DNA of 5,786 bases from assembly GCA_024227975.1 (NCBI GenBank), contig JAAETV010000258.1:1-5786 (forward strand). Direction: 5' to 3'. Origin of the DNA: Actinomycetes bacterium (GTDB taxonomy: Bacteria; Actinomycetota; Acidimicrobiia; Acidimicrobiales; SZUA-35). Within the stretch, counting starts at the first letter, position 1; each line of letters starts with the position of its first letter. The translations under genes and the position numbers were made by a program. The notes beneath the pieces were generated by a model. It searched no databases. It worked only from the letters and a program-made list of their open reading frames with translations, and was not told the origin of the DNA. This document shows, piece after piece, positions 1 through 5,786 of the stretch.

Positions 1-755
1 ATGGGGCTCATCACCACGATCGGTATCCCCGGATGTCCGGACCGGATCACTCGGATGAACTCGATCAGGTTCGACCGATAGGTCCGAAGCGACATCGAAG
101 CCCCAACGTAGATGTTGATCCCGACGCAAAGCGAGATCACGTCGGCCGGCTCCTGAGCCATGTACCGAGCCACGATTGGATCGAGGTGAGCCTCGCCGGC
201 AAAGCCGAGGTTCGTCAGATCGAGGTCGTGGCCCTGGGCCACCAGAGCAGGCCAGGTCGATGCCGGGTTCTGAGCGTTCATGCTCTGGGTGATCGAGCTG
301 CCGTAGGTCAACCATCGTCGGGTTGGGGCGGCCCGAGGCTCGATGATGGCGTCAGTGGGGATCCCGATCTCGCAGACAACGGTCCGACCCTGATGGGGCA
401 GCCAGATCTCGACTTCCTCACTACCCGGCTCACCGAACGACACTTCGTTGGCCGACGGTGTGATGAACGTGGTGATTGGGGGACCCGGGCCGCTGACCAT
501 GCTGATCGGTGCCTTTGGCTCATCATTGCTGGCCCTGATCCGTACCTCAGAAGCGCTGGTGCGGAATCTGATACGCACCCCGGAAGCCACCTGGGCTGTC
601 CGGGCCAGGCCTGGTGCCAACAAGGGAGCATCTTCGAATGGCAGGCGCCATGGGATCAGCCCATCTTCCACCGACTCGAAGTCGGCGACGCCGTGCCAAC
701 AGAGGCGGCTGCTCTCGGGCGGAATCCACTCGATCACCTGGCTGGAAGTCGGCAC
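1..755 (-). CDS. SGNH/GDSL-fold hydrolase or acyltransferase, 3' end cut by the left edge
   Basis: Partial gene: 251 codons from a GTG at 755-753 run to position 3 without a stop. Residues ~1-140 look like the N-terminal beta-sandwich region found before the catalytic domain in GDSL_3/SsfX3-like enzymes (WRLPFED near 36-42, a beta-rich stretch 56-120). The SGNH domain follows: block I YGSSIT (151-156) with Ser154 as predicted nucleophile (codon 296-294), block II NLGFAGEAHLDP (182-193, Gly187), block III VGIN (211-214, Asn214). The catalytic Asp and His of block V would lie beyond the left edge, so activity cannot be judged. No signal peptide is visible, so the enzyme is probably cytoplasmic. 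An in-frame TAG at 767-765 limits the start. GTG 755 is preferred because a -10-like hexamer sits at leaderless distance; GTG 737 is the alternative. Family members hydrolyse or transfer acyl esters; the substrate is unknown. Tailoring of the neighbouring polyketide is possible but rests only on proximity. Confidence 0.88.
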   Translation of the reverse strand, partial: MPTSSQVIEWIPPESSRLCWHGVADFESVEDGLIPWRLPFEDAPLLAPGLARTAQVASGVRIRFRTSASEVRIRASNDEPKAPISMVSGPGPPITTFITPSANEVSFGEPGSEEVEIWLPHQGRTVVCEIGIPTDAIIEPRAAPTRRWLTYGSSITQSMNAQNPASTWPALVAQGHDLDLTNLGFAGEAHLDPIVARYMAQEPADVISLCVGINIYVGASMSLRTYRSNLIEFIRVIRSGHPGIPIVVMSP

Positions 756-761
756 CGTCCA

Positions 762-790
762 ACACTATCCAGACAGGTGGCGACCCTCGA
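762..790 (-). promoter_or_regulatory. candidate leaderless promoter for the SGNH gene
   Basis: On the minus strand, TCGAGG (790-785) is followed after 17 bases by TAGTGT (767-762), which fits the TANNNT pattern of actinobacterial -10 boxes. Only six bases separate it from the GTG at 755, the spacing typical of leaderless transcripts. No clear Shine-Dalgarno sequence precedes that GTG, which agrees. The -35 is weak (three of six consensus bases). Inference only. Confidence 0.3.
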
Positions 791-835
791 CGCCAGACCA
801 TGACCACGGGGTGAGAAGAGTGACCCTGGGAAGAG

Positions 836-893
836 TGGCCCAGCTGGCCCACCCTGACCCTGCCCAGCCCCAGTCCTCCACTACGGTGGCCCA
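836..893. repeat. three copies of TGGCCCA in the divergent intergenic region
   Basis: TGGCCCA occurs at 836-842, 845-851 and 887-893, all in the same orientation. The first two are nine bases apart and flank an 8-base palindrome CCAGCTGG (840-847). Just upstream, GAAGAGTG is directly repeated at 815-822 and 830-837. The cluster lies between two divergent genes, where an operator would be expected. In GC-rich DNA such short repeats can also arise by chance, so a regulatory role is a guess. Confidence 0.25.
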
Positions 894-901
894 AGTGGCA
901 G

Positions 902-931
902 TTGACGTTTCCGGTCCCCCGACCCCATACC
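902..931 (+). promoter_or_regulatory. candidate promoter for the DUF218 gene
   Basis: TTGACG at 902-907 matches five of six bases of the -35 consensus. It is followed after 18 bases by CATACC (926-931), a poor -10 that keeps only the central ATA. A transcript starting near 938 would give a leader of about 23 bases to the ATG at 961. That supports choosing this ATG over an in-frame GTG at 895, which would lie upstream of the -35 box. No other convincing promoter was seen in 756-960. Confidence 0.33.
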
Positions 932-960
932 GTTCAGAGACGACACCGACATCGAGATCG

Positions 961-1584
961 ATGTCGAAGAGGGTAACGGTCGCCATCTACATCGCTGGCT
1001 TGGTGTCAGCGCTAGTCCTCAGCTTGGGCCTGGTTGCCATGATCAGTGCCTACCGGGTGGTGCGCCCCCGCACCGTCTCACCCGACCAGGTCGATGCCGT
1101 GGTCGTGTTGGCTGGGAGTGGAGGGGAACGGGCCCGCACGGCGCTGGCCCTGATCGACGATGGGGTGGCGCCGGTGTTGGTGATCAATGCCGGCAATCAG
1201 GATTGGGGGGTTGGCTGGGAAGAACTGGCTCCCCTCTGCCAGGAGGCTCAGCAGACCCAGGCCGACGGGGGCGGCAGCGAGAGGCTTGGTCCAGAGGTGA
1301 TCTGCGTCACCGTCAGCCCCGACAACACGGCGGGAGAGGCCCAGACCATCTCTGCCCTTGCCACCGAGCGGGGTTGGCAGTCGCTGGCGCTAGTCACCTC
1401 CGACTACCACCTCCACCGAGCCACCATCCGATTCGAGCGCTGCTTCGCGGGAGAGATCGTTCCCGTCTCTGCCCCCAGCGCGATCGGCCGGAGCGTCTAC
1501 ATCGACGAGTGGTTTGCCACCATGCACGCCATCCTCGTCGATCGCAGCTGCGACCAGCCTACGAGCAACCCCCCGGCCGGCTGA
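961..1584 (+). CDS. membrane-anchored DUF218 (YdcF/SanA-like) protein
   Basis: 207 residues. A short basic N-terminus (Lys3, Arg4) precedes one hydrophobic helix at about 8-30, so the protein is probably anchored with the rest outside the membrane. The DUF218 fold follows: first strand DAVVVLAG (45-52), then Arg57/Arg59 in the helix, strand VLVINAG (72-78), the signature SPDNTAGEAQT (119-129), and LVTSDYHLHRA (144-154), which matches the family's VTS-x-H-x-x-R-A segment. Length is normal for a single-domain member. The family is linked to cell-envelope functions (E. coli SanA, vancomycin resistance), but its reaction is not established. Four cysteines (93, 115, 161, 197) lie in the predicted external part and might form disulfides. 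The open frame extends upstream to 448, but that part is antisense to the SGNH gene and is not conserved-looking. ATG 961 is chosen for the helix position; its ribosome site is weak (GAG at 954-956). There is no evident link to the polyketide genes. Confidence 0.85.
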   Translation: MSKRVTVAIYIAGLVSALVLSLGLVAMISAYRVVRPRTVSPDQVDAVVVLAGSGGERARTALALIDDGVAPVLVINAGNQDWGVGWEELAPLCQEAQQTQADGGGSERLGPEVICVTVSPDNTAGEAQTISALATERGWQSLALVTSDYHLHRATIRFERCFAGEIVPVSAPSAIGRSVYIDEWFATMHAILVDRSCDQPTSNPPAG

Positions 1585-1601
1585 GTTCGACGACCCCGCG
1601 C
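1585..1601. other. 17-base gap between convergent stop codons
   Basis: The DUF218 gene (TGA 1582-1584) and the polyketide synthase gene (TGA 1604-1602 on the minus strand) converge here. I see no stem-loop followed by a T-run in either direction; the nearest palindrome is CCGGCCGG at 1573-1580, inside the DUF218 gene. Transcripts may therefore run into the opposing gene or end by a factor-dependent route. Confidence 0.6.
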
Positions 1602-4600
1602 TCAGGGAGTGGTGGTCAGCTCGATCAGGGCTTCACCCGTCAGCTTGGCCAGGTGCTCGATGGTGGCGTCGTCATGGATAGTGGTCGAGTAGACGAACGA
1701 CAGCTCGTAGGTGTTGTCGTCGATCAGCTCGGCCTTGACCGCCAGGGGGTGGTCCCGCTTGCCCCCAGGGTCACTCTCGGGGCCTCGCTCGTCGTGAACG
1801 GCGGCCAGCAGGGCATTGTCGTCGGTGGCGATGGCCCGACCGACGAAGTTGAACAGGACTTGGGCCCGGGGCAAGAGGCGGACAGGCCCCCCGATCTCGC
1901 CCAAGCCGTAGCTGCGCACTGGATCGAATCGCCAGTTGGCGGCTAGCTCGGTCCGCAAACCCTCAACCAGTGTTGCCGAGTCGGACGCCCCAGAGGCGAA
2001 CTCGACAAAGACGGGGCTGTAGCTGAGGAACATGCCCACGCTGCGGCTCACGTCGACCTCTAGGGGGAGGCGACGACCGTGCCCCAATACATCGACTAGG
2101 GCAGCATCAGCTCCCGACCAGGTGGCCAGGGCTCTCATCAAGGCCAGTAGGAGCAGCTCATCGGGACGATGGTCGGATGTGGCGGTTGCCGCCATCAACT
2201 CGGCGCTGGCCACTGGTGTGGTGACGACACCTACGGTCTTGTTGCGGTTGGTATCGGGGCCGGCATCACGATCGACGGGCAGAGGCCGGACCCGATCCCA
2301 GGGACGGCTGGTCAGGGCGGCGACATAGGCTCGGGCCGCCGGCTCGGTCCCTGCGTGGTGGAGGGCATCGACCCAATCCAGTACCGAGGTCACCGACGAG
2401 GCGGGTGCTGGTCCGTCGACCAGGGTGGCGTCCAAACCGTCGATCATCAACAACAACGAGACCCGGTCGCACATGAGGTGATGGGTGACGACCAAGATCC
2501 TTTGCTCACCCTCGGGGAGCGAGAACAGAACGGCCCGGAAGATGGGGCCCGCCTCCAAGTCCATGGACTGCTGAACCTCGGTGCAGACCTGAGCGAGGGC
2601 GGCTGAAACATCGGCCGAGGCTTGATCACTGAGATCAATGCTGGTCAGGGGGTCGGGGGCGGTCTCGATGGAGATCGCCTGCTGGCGGCGGGGCCCCTCA
2701 CCAGTGATGGGGAGGAGGCGGAGACGGAGGGCCTCATGCCGGCCGACCAGCTCGATCAGGGCCGCCCGCAGCCGAGCTTCACCTACGGATTGGCGGGGTT
2801 GTAGCAGGACCGAGGTGTTGAAGTGGTCCGGGCTCTCACTGTCTCGATCGAGGAAACGTTGCTGGCCTGGGCTCAGTACCGCCGGCTCCAGCGACCTCTC
2901 CGATTGGCCCCCTGAGGTGAGATCGGAGCCTTGGGCCGGTGATGCCGAAGCCAGCGTGTCGAGGGCTTGGGCCAGGGCCGACAGGACGGGGGCATCGAAG
3001 ATCATGTCGACGGCGACCTCGACACCCAGGGCCCGGCTGAGCCGGTCGGCCATGCGGGCCGCTTGGAGAGAGTCTCCGCCCAGATCGAAGAAGTCATCAC
3101 TGGAAGCGAAGCTCTCGAAGCCCAGCAAGGAGCTCCAGACCGAGCTCACCAATTCCTCGGTGGTGGCCCCTTCGACCACCTCGACCTCACCAGCGTCACC
3201 GGTGGCCTGTTCGAGGAAGGGGGAGATCACATCGACATCGGCCGTGATCCGACGCTCAAGGTCGGTGGTCGACACCAACAAGACAGGCTCCCGTGACCTC
3301 AGGGAACGCTCGAAGAGGCGAACCCCATCGGCTGGTGAGAAGGAGTGGAGCTTGTCAACCAGGTCGACGGTGGTGCCGAACTCGGCCGAGAAGTCCTGGG
3401 CCGCCCTCACGCTCATACCGATATCGAGCCAGTCGTCCCAGGCCACCGTGAAGGTGTTGCGGCCCCGCTGACGGCCCCGAAGGGCGAAGGCCTCGGCGTA
3501 GCTGTTGCCAGTGACGTAGCCAACCTGGGCGAACCGGTTGTGGTAGAGCACCGAGGCGATCGACGATGACAACAAGACGAAGTCGAGGTCGCGCTCGCCC
3601 AACGCCCGTTCCAACACCAACGACCCCTGGATCTTGGATGCGATCGAGGCCGCCATGTCGTCTCGGCTGCGACGGTGGATGGCCCCCATCTGATCGGCAA
3701 CCCCGGCCGCCACCACGACCCCGTTCAGAGGCTGGCCCGACCCAGTAGTGTCGGTGGAGCCTTCGATCCGGTCGATCCGGTCGATCAGGGCGGTCATGGC
3801 CGCTTCGTCGCCGGCATCGACGGCTACCACTTCTAGATCGGCGGCCAGGGCCTCGATCTCGTTGAGCAGTTCGGCCCGGCGGCAGGTTTCAGGGTCAGTG
3901 TCGGCGTCGACGACGGGTCGTCCTCGACGGCTGGTCAGCACCAGAGAGGCTTGGTAGGTCTCGGCCAGATGGTGGGCGATGCTGAGTCCCACCCCTCCGA
4001 GGCCGCCAACGATCAGGTATCGGCCACCGGTCCGGAGGGTTGGCCGTTCCGCTCCGTCGCTGGTTGGTCCGCCGGGTGGCGGAGGGTCGGTCGTGGTCCG
4101 GACGGCCACCGTGGGTGACCAGCGTTGGCCGTGGCGCAGAGCGATCACCTCGTCGGACACCATGGTCCCGGCTCGGGTTCGGAGCTCGTCGAGTACGGCT
4201 TGGCGGTCAGCCTCGTCGCTGAGCCCGGTGGCCATGTCGATCAGCCTGGTCGACAAGCCGGTGTATTCCAGGGGGATGACCTTGGCTGGGCCCCGCAGCG
4301 CCGTGGCCTCGGGTCGGATCACCTCGTCGCCCAACACCGAGAAGCCACCGGCCGTCACCAGGTCGAGACGGATGGGCCGGGCCCGGCTCAGGGAGCTCAG
4401 GCCCCGGGCGCAGGCCAGGGTGGCGTGGACCCCCAGAGCCAGAGCCCGCTCCAGATCATCGAGATCCTCGATCTCACCACCACCGGCACCGCCTTCAGCC
4501 CCCGTGGATGGGGGGTCAGGGGCAGGGTCGGCCAACCACGCTTGGACCAGACGTCCAACAGGGATTCCCTCCTCGGACAGGGTTGCGAACACCTGGGCCA

Positions 4601-5786
4601 GATCATCATCGGTCGAGGGATCGACGATGAATGACCTCCCATCAGCTCGCTCGAAACCAGCCCCAGGGCGAATGGTGACGAGATCGGACTCCTGACCCAG
4701 CTGGTCGTTCAGAGCATCGCCGGCTGGGCCGGCTGGGGCCAGCACCACGGTCACACCCTCGTCGCGGGCTCGATCGAGGGCCGGTTCCCGACGCCAGGAG
4801 GGAGCGTAGAGCCAGCGGTCGATGGGTTCGCGCTGGGACAGACCGGTGGCAGCCCCGGTCTGGGGTCCGAACTGGGGTAGGGCCAGCACGTGTCGCTGGG
4901 GAGGCAGCCAGGCCCGCTCCCGCTCGAAGGGGTAGGTGGGGAGGGGGATCCTGCGCCCTTCCGCTGTTCCCTGAACCGCCTCCCAGTCGAGGTCGATCCC
5001 GCTGGTCCACAGGCGGGCCACCGCTTCCAATGCCACCAGCTGATCCGATCGATCCTGCTGGGGATGGCGCATGGTCGGGGTCGCCGTTGCCCCCTCGATC
5101 TCTTGGTGGGCATTGACGAAGGTCGACAGGGCCCGCCCCGGTCCCAGTTCGAGGAACACGGCCGGCCCGGCTTCGGCCACCGTTGTCAGGCAGGGGGCGA
5201 AACGCACCGGTCGGCGGATCTGGTTGGCCCAGAACCCGGGGTCGGTGGCTTCAGCCTCGGTCAGGTACCGGCCGGTCACGTTGGACACCAGCGGGATCTG
5301 GGGCGCACCCAGCTCGGCTGAGGCCGCTATGTCGGCGAAGGCGGTGGCCGCGTCGGTCATAGATGCTGAGTGGAAGGCGTGCGAGGTGTGCAGCAGCTGG
5401 GCCGAGAGGCCCTCGTCCTCCAGCTGGGTGGCGAAGGCTTCGATGTCGGCTGTTGGGCCCGAAACCACGCTCAACTCCGAGGAGTTCTCGGCCGCCAACT
5501 CCAGTCCCGACACCAGCCGGTTCTCCAGTTCCCGAGCGGGCAGGCCGACGGCAAGCATCGAGCCGGGAGCCATCGAGTCCATCAGCCGCCCACGCTCCAC
5601 CACCAGGCGCGCCCCCGTCTCCCACGACATGATCCCGGCCTCGACGGCGGCCGCGTATTCACCGATGCTGTGGCCTATGACCAGATCGGGGGTCAGGCCC
5701 CACGACCGCATGAGGCAGGCCATGGCGTGTTCGACCGCGTATAGCGCGGGCTGGGTCACCGAAGTCTGACGGAGCCGGGCGGCCGC
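1602..5786 (-). CDS. type I polyketide synthase, C-terminal part: AT-KR-ACP-terminal C/E-like domain (5' end cut)
   Basis: The frame is open to the right edge. The nine codons before the GTG at 5759 still read as acyltransferase sequence (RLRQTSVTQPAL), so that GTG is internal and the true start lies outside. Numbering below is from that codon (1385 residues). Order: AT to ~230; post-AT linker ending TYPFERERAWL (275-285); KR structural subdomain from RWLYAPSWRR (315-324); KR catalytic part ~578-785; carrier protein ~866-937; condensation-superfamily domain ~957-1385; stop. No DH or ER sits between AT and KR, so the module should leave a beta-hydroxyacyl unit made from malonyl-CoA. A ketosynthase is expected upstream but not seen. 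There is no adenylation or thioesterase domain, and none is encoded in the 1.6 kb downstream, so this is probably the last protein of its assembly line. The protein is presumably cytosolic. The product cannot be named from this window. Confidence 0.95.
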   Translation of the reverse strand, partial: AAARLRQTSVTQPALYAVEHAMACLMRSWGLTPDLVIGHSIGEYAAAVEAGIMSWETGARLVVERGRLMDSMAPGSMLAVGLPARELENRLVSGLELAAENSSELSVVSGPTADIEAFATQLEDEGLSAQLLHTSHAFHSASMTDAATAFADIAASAELGAPQIPLVSNVTGRYLTEAEATDPGFWANQIRRPVRFAPCLTTVAEAGPAVFLELGPGRALSTFVNAHQEIEGATATPTMRHPQQDRSDQLVALEAVARLWTSGIDLDWEAVQGTAEGRRIPLPTYPFERERAWLPPQRHVLALPQFGPQTGAATGLSQREPIDRWLYAPSWRREPALDRARDEGVTVVLAPAGPAGDALNDQLGQESDLVTIRPGAGFERADGRSFIVDPSTDDDLAQVFATLSEEGIPVGRLVQAWLADPAPDPPSTGAEGGAGGGEIEDLDDLERALALGVHATLACARGLSSLSRARPIRLDLVTAGGFSVLGDEVIRPEATALRGPAKVIPLEYTGLSTRLIDMATGLSDEADRQAVLDELRTRAGTMVSDEVIALRHGQRWSPTVAVRTTTDPPPPGGPTSDGAERPTLRTGGRYLIVGGLGGVGLSIAHHLAETYQASLVLTSRRGRPVVDADTDPETCRRAELLNEIEALAADLEVVAVDAGDEAAMTALIDRIDRIEGSTDTTGSGQPLNGVVVAAGVADQMGAIHRRSRDDMAASIASKIQGSLVLERALGERDLDFVLLSSSIASVLYHNRFAQVGYVTGNSYAEAFALRGRQRGRNTFTVAWDDWLDIGMSVRAAQDFSAEFGTTVDLVDKLHSFSPADGVRLFERSLRSREPVLLVSTTDLERRITADVDVISPFLEQATGDAGEVEVVEGATTEELVSSVWSSLLGFESFASSDDFFDLGGDSLQAARMADRLSRALGVEVAVDMIFDAPVLSALAQALDTLASASPAQGSDLTSGGQSERSLEPAVLSPGQQRFLDRDSESPDHFNTSVLLQPRQSVGEARLRAALIELVGRHEALRLRLLPITGEGPRRQQAISIETAPDPLTSIDLSDQASADVSAALAQVCTEVQQSMDLEAGPIFRAVLFSLPEGEQRILVVTHHLMCDRVSLLLMIDGLDATLVDGPAPASSVTSVLDWVDALHHAGTEPAARAYVAALTSRPWDRVRPLPVDRDAGPDTNRNKTVGVVTTPVASAELMAATATSDHRPDELLLLALMRALATWSGADAALVDVLGHGRRLPLEVDVSRSVGMFLSYSPVFVEFASGASDSATLVEGLRTELAANWRFDPVRSYGLGEIGGPVRLLPRAQVLFNFVGRAIATDDNALLAAVHDERGPESDPGGKRDHPLAVKAELIDDNTYELSFVYSTTIHDDATIEHLAKLTGEALIELTTTP
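1605..2891 (-). other. terminal condensation-superfamily domain, epimerization-like but lacking key epimerase residues
   Basis: Residues ~957-1385, about 430, full length for the superfamily. The motif pattern resembles NRPS epimerization domains: LSPGQQRF (962-969, E1 PIQxWF), HFNTSVLL (979-986), HHLMCD (1093-1098, E2), DELLLLAL (1200-1207, E3), LGHGRR (1225-1230, E4 EGHGRE), SRSVGMF (1238-1244, E5 SRTVGWF), PVRSYGLG (1280-1287, E6), FNFVGR (1303-1308, E7 FNYLGR). His1094, Asp1098 and Arg1229 are kept. The E4 glutamate is Leu1225, the E7 tyrosine is Phe1305, the Gly after HHxxxD is Arg1099 and the E1 Trp is Arg968. In GrsA the equivalent Glu892 and Tyr976 matter for epimerization. This domain is therefore unlikely to epimerize; condensation, ester formation, release or a structural role remain open. 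Confidence 0.8.
2949..3164 (-). other. carrier protein domain (phosphopantetheine site)
   Basis: Residues ~866-937. The attachment site is DLGGDSLQAA (892-901) with Ser897 (codon 3071-3069), preceded by a SSLLGFESFASSDDFF helix-loop. LGGDSL is common in NRPS peptidyl carriers and in polyketide carriers that hand over to NRPS condensation domains, which matches the domain that follows. Position directly after the KR makes it the carrier of this polyketide module. Confidence 0.9.
3405..4814 (-). other. ketoreductase domain with structural subdomain
   Basis: Residues ~316-785. The structural half begins at RWLYAPSWRR. It contains a Gly/Asp/Glu-rich low-complexity stretch (418-436) and is joined to the catalytic half by a Pro-rich linker (557-566). 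The NADPH site is GGLGGVGL (585-592). Catalytic Tyr748 and Asn752 are present in YVTGN, and Ser733 is the likely partner. The Ser-to-Tyr spacing is two residues longer than the usual S-x12-Y because of the segment YHNRFAQVGY. The LDD motif used to assign B-type stereochemistry reads ADQ (688-690), and no A-type Trp is seen, so hydroxyl stereochemistry cannot be called. All catalytic residues are kept; the domain is probably active. Confidence 0.88.
3763..3789. repeat. three tandem 9-base units inside the KR coding region
   Basis: TCGATCCGG, TCGATCCGG and TCGATCAGG follow one another without a gap. They code in frame for a short Ile-Asp-Arg repeat (LIDRIDRIE, residues 658-666 of the polyketide synthase) in a surface helix of the ketoreductase. 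The 9-base unit keeps the frame, so length changes by slippage would be tolerated. It is probably a minor coding repeat without separate function. Confidence 0.7.
5070..5786 (-). other. acyltransferase domain, malonyl-type (partial)
   Basis: Residues up to ~230 of the polyketide synthase. The nucleophile is Ser31 in GHSIGEYAAA (29-38; codon 5669-5667). Arg56 in ERGRLM is in the position that binds the extender carboxylate. Catalytic His127 lies in SHAFHS (126-131). HAFH, rather than YASH, is the established fingerprint for malonyl-CoA, so no alpha-methyl branch is expected from this module. The N-terminal third of the domain is outside the window. Confidence 0.9.

Noticed and set aside
33..803. 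Open frame of 256 codons on the plus strand
   Set aside because: It lies antisense to the SGNH gene, whose blocks I-III are clear on the minus strand. Its translation is Arg/Pro/Asp/His-rich with no recognisable domain.
448..960. Upstream extension of the DUF218 frame (171 codons)
   Set aside because: The extension is antisense to the SGNH gene up to 755 and then crosses the promoter region. The membrane helix and domain begin right after ATG 961.
308..986. Minus-strand open frames at 308-631, 547-894 and 765-986
   Set aside because: They are in other registers than the SGNH gene or lie in the intergenic region. Their translations are low-complexity Arg/Ser/Pro/Gly-rich sequences with no domain.
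1573..1580. CCGGCCGG as a terminator stem
   Set aside because: It is a loop-less 8-base palindrome without a T-run, inside the DUF218 coding sequence.
1203..1946. Plus-strand open frame of 247 codons spanning the convergent junction
   Set aside because: It overlaps the DUF218 gene in another frame and then runs antisense to the synthase. Its Arg/Gly-rich composition is typical of an out-of-frame reading of high-GC DNA.
3979..4695. Long plus-strand open frames inside the synthase region (also 2638-3471 and 5071-5769)
   Set aside because: All are antisense to well-conserved AT, KR, ACP and condensation-like coding sequence and rich in Arg/Ser/Pro. They are expected by chance at this GC content.
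5757..5759. GTG as the start of the synthase gene
   Set aside because: The frame stays open to the edge and the codons upstream still match acyltransferase sequence (RLRQTS before VTQPAL). A start here would also remove the ketosynthase and part of the AT.
5779..5786. GCGGCCGC (NotI site) exactly at the right edge, possible cloning junction
   Set aside because: It reads in frame as part of an Ala-rich run before RLRQTS and fits the acyltransferase. Such sites are common in GC-rich DNA; no vector sequence is visible.

Overview
The window looks like chromosomal DNA from a high-GC bacterium. GC is high throughout, GTG starts are used, and the candidate promoters fit an actinobacterial pattern. 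Actinomycetota is my best guess, but no rRNA or other lineage marker is present, so this is inference. Three protein genes were found, two of them cut by the window edges. They lie SGNH(-), DUF218(+), PKS(-).

Left part (1-755, minus): the N-terminal 251 residues of an SGNH/GDSL-fold hydrolase or acyltransferase whose C-terminal end lies beyond position 1. It is easily missed because its stop codon is outside the window and several open frames overlap it in other registers. Blocks I, II and III of the SGNH fold are readable.

Between it and the next gene (756-960) is a 205-base divergent intergenic region. It holds one candidate promoter for each direction and three copies of a 7-base motif. 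The plus-strand gene at 961-1584 encodes a 207-residue membrane-anchored DUF218 (YdcF/SanA-like) protein. It converges on the large gene with only 17 bases between the two stop codons and no visible terminator.

Right part (1602-5786, minus): the C-terminal 1394 residues of a type I modular polyketide synthase, entered in the middle of its acyltransferase (AT) domain. The visible order is AT (malonyl-type HAFH motif) - ketoreductase (KR, with structural subdomain) - carrier protein (LGGDSL) - a terminal domain of the condensation/epimerization superfamily, then the stop. There is no dehydratase, enoylreductase, adenylation or thioesterase domain. The module should add a malonyl-derived C2 unit and reduce it to the beta-hydroxy stage.

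The most interesting point is the terminal domain. Its overall motif pattern is that of an NRPS epimerization domain, which normally follows an amino-acid-loaded carrier, but here it follows a polyketide carrier. The epimerase glutamate (EGHGRE) reads LGHGRR and the FNYLG tyrosine is Phe, while the HHxxxD core is intact. Because the next 1.6 kb downstream contains no adenylation or thioesterase gene, this looks like the end of the assembly line. The domain is a candidate for a non-epimerizing function such as ester or amide release. The nearby SGNH enzyme could be an acyl-transfer or esterase partner, but that link is only by proximity.
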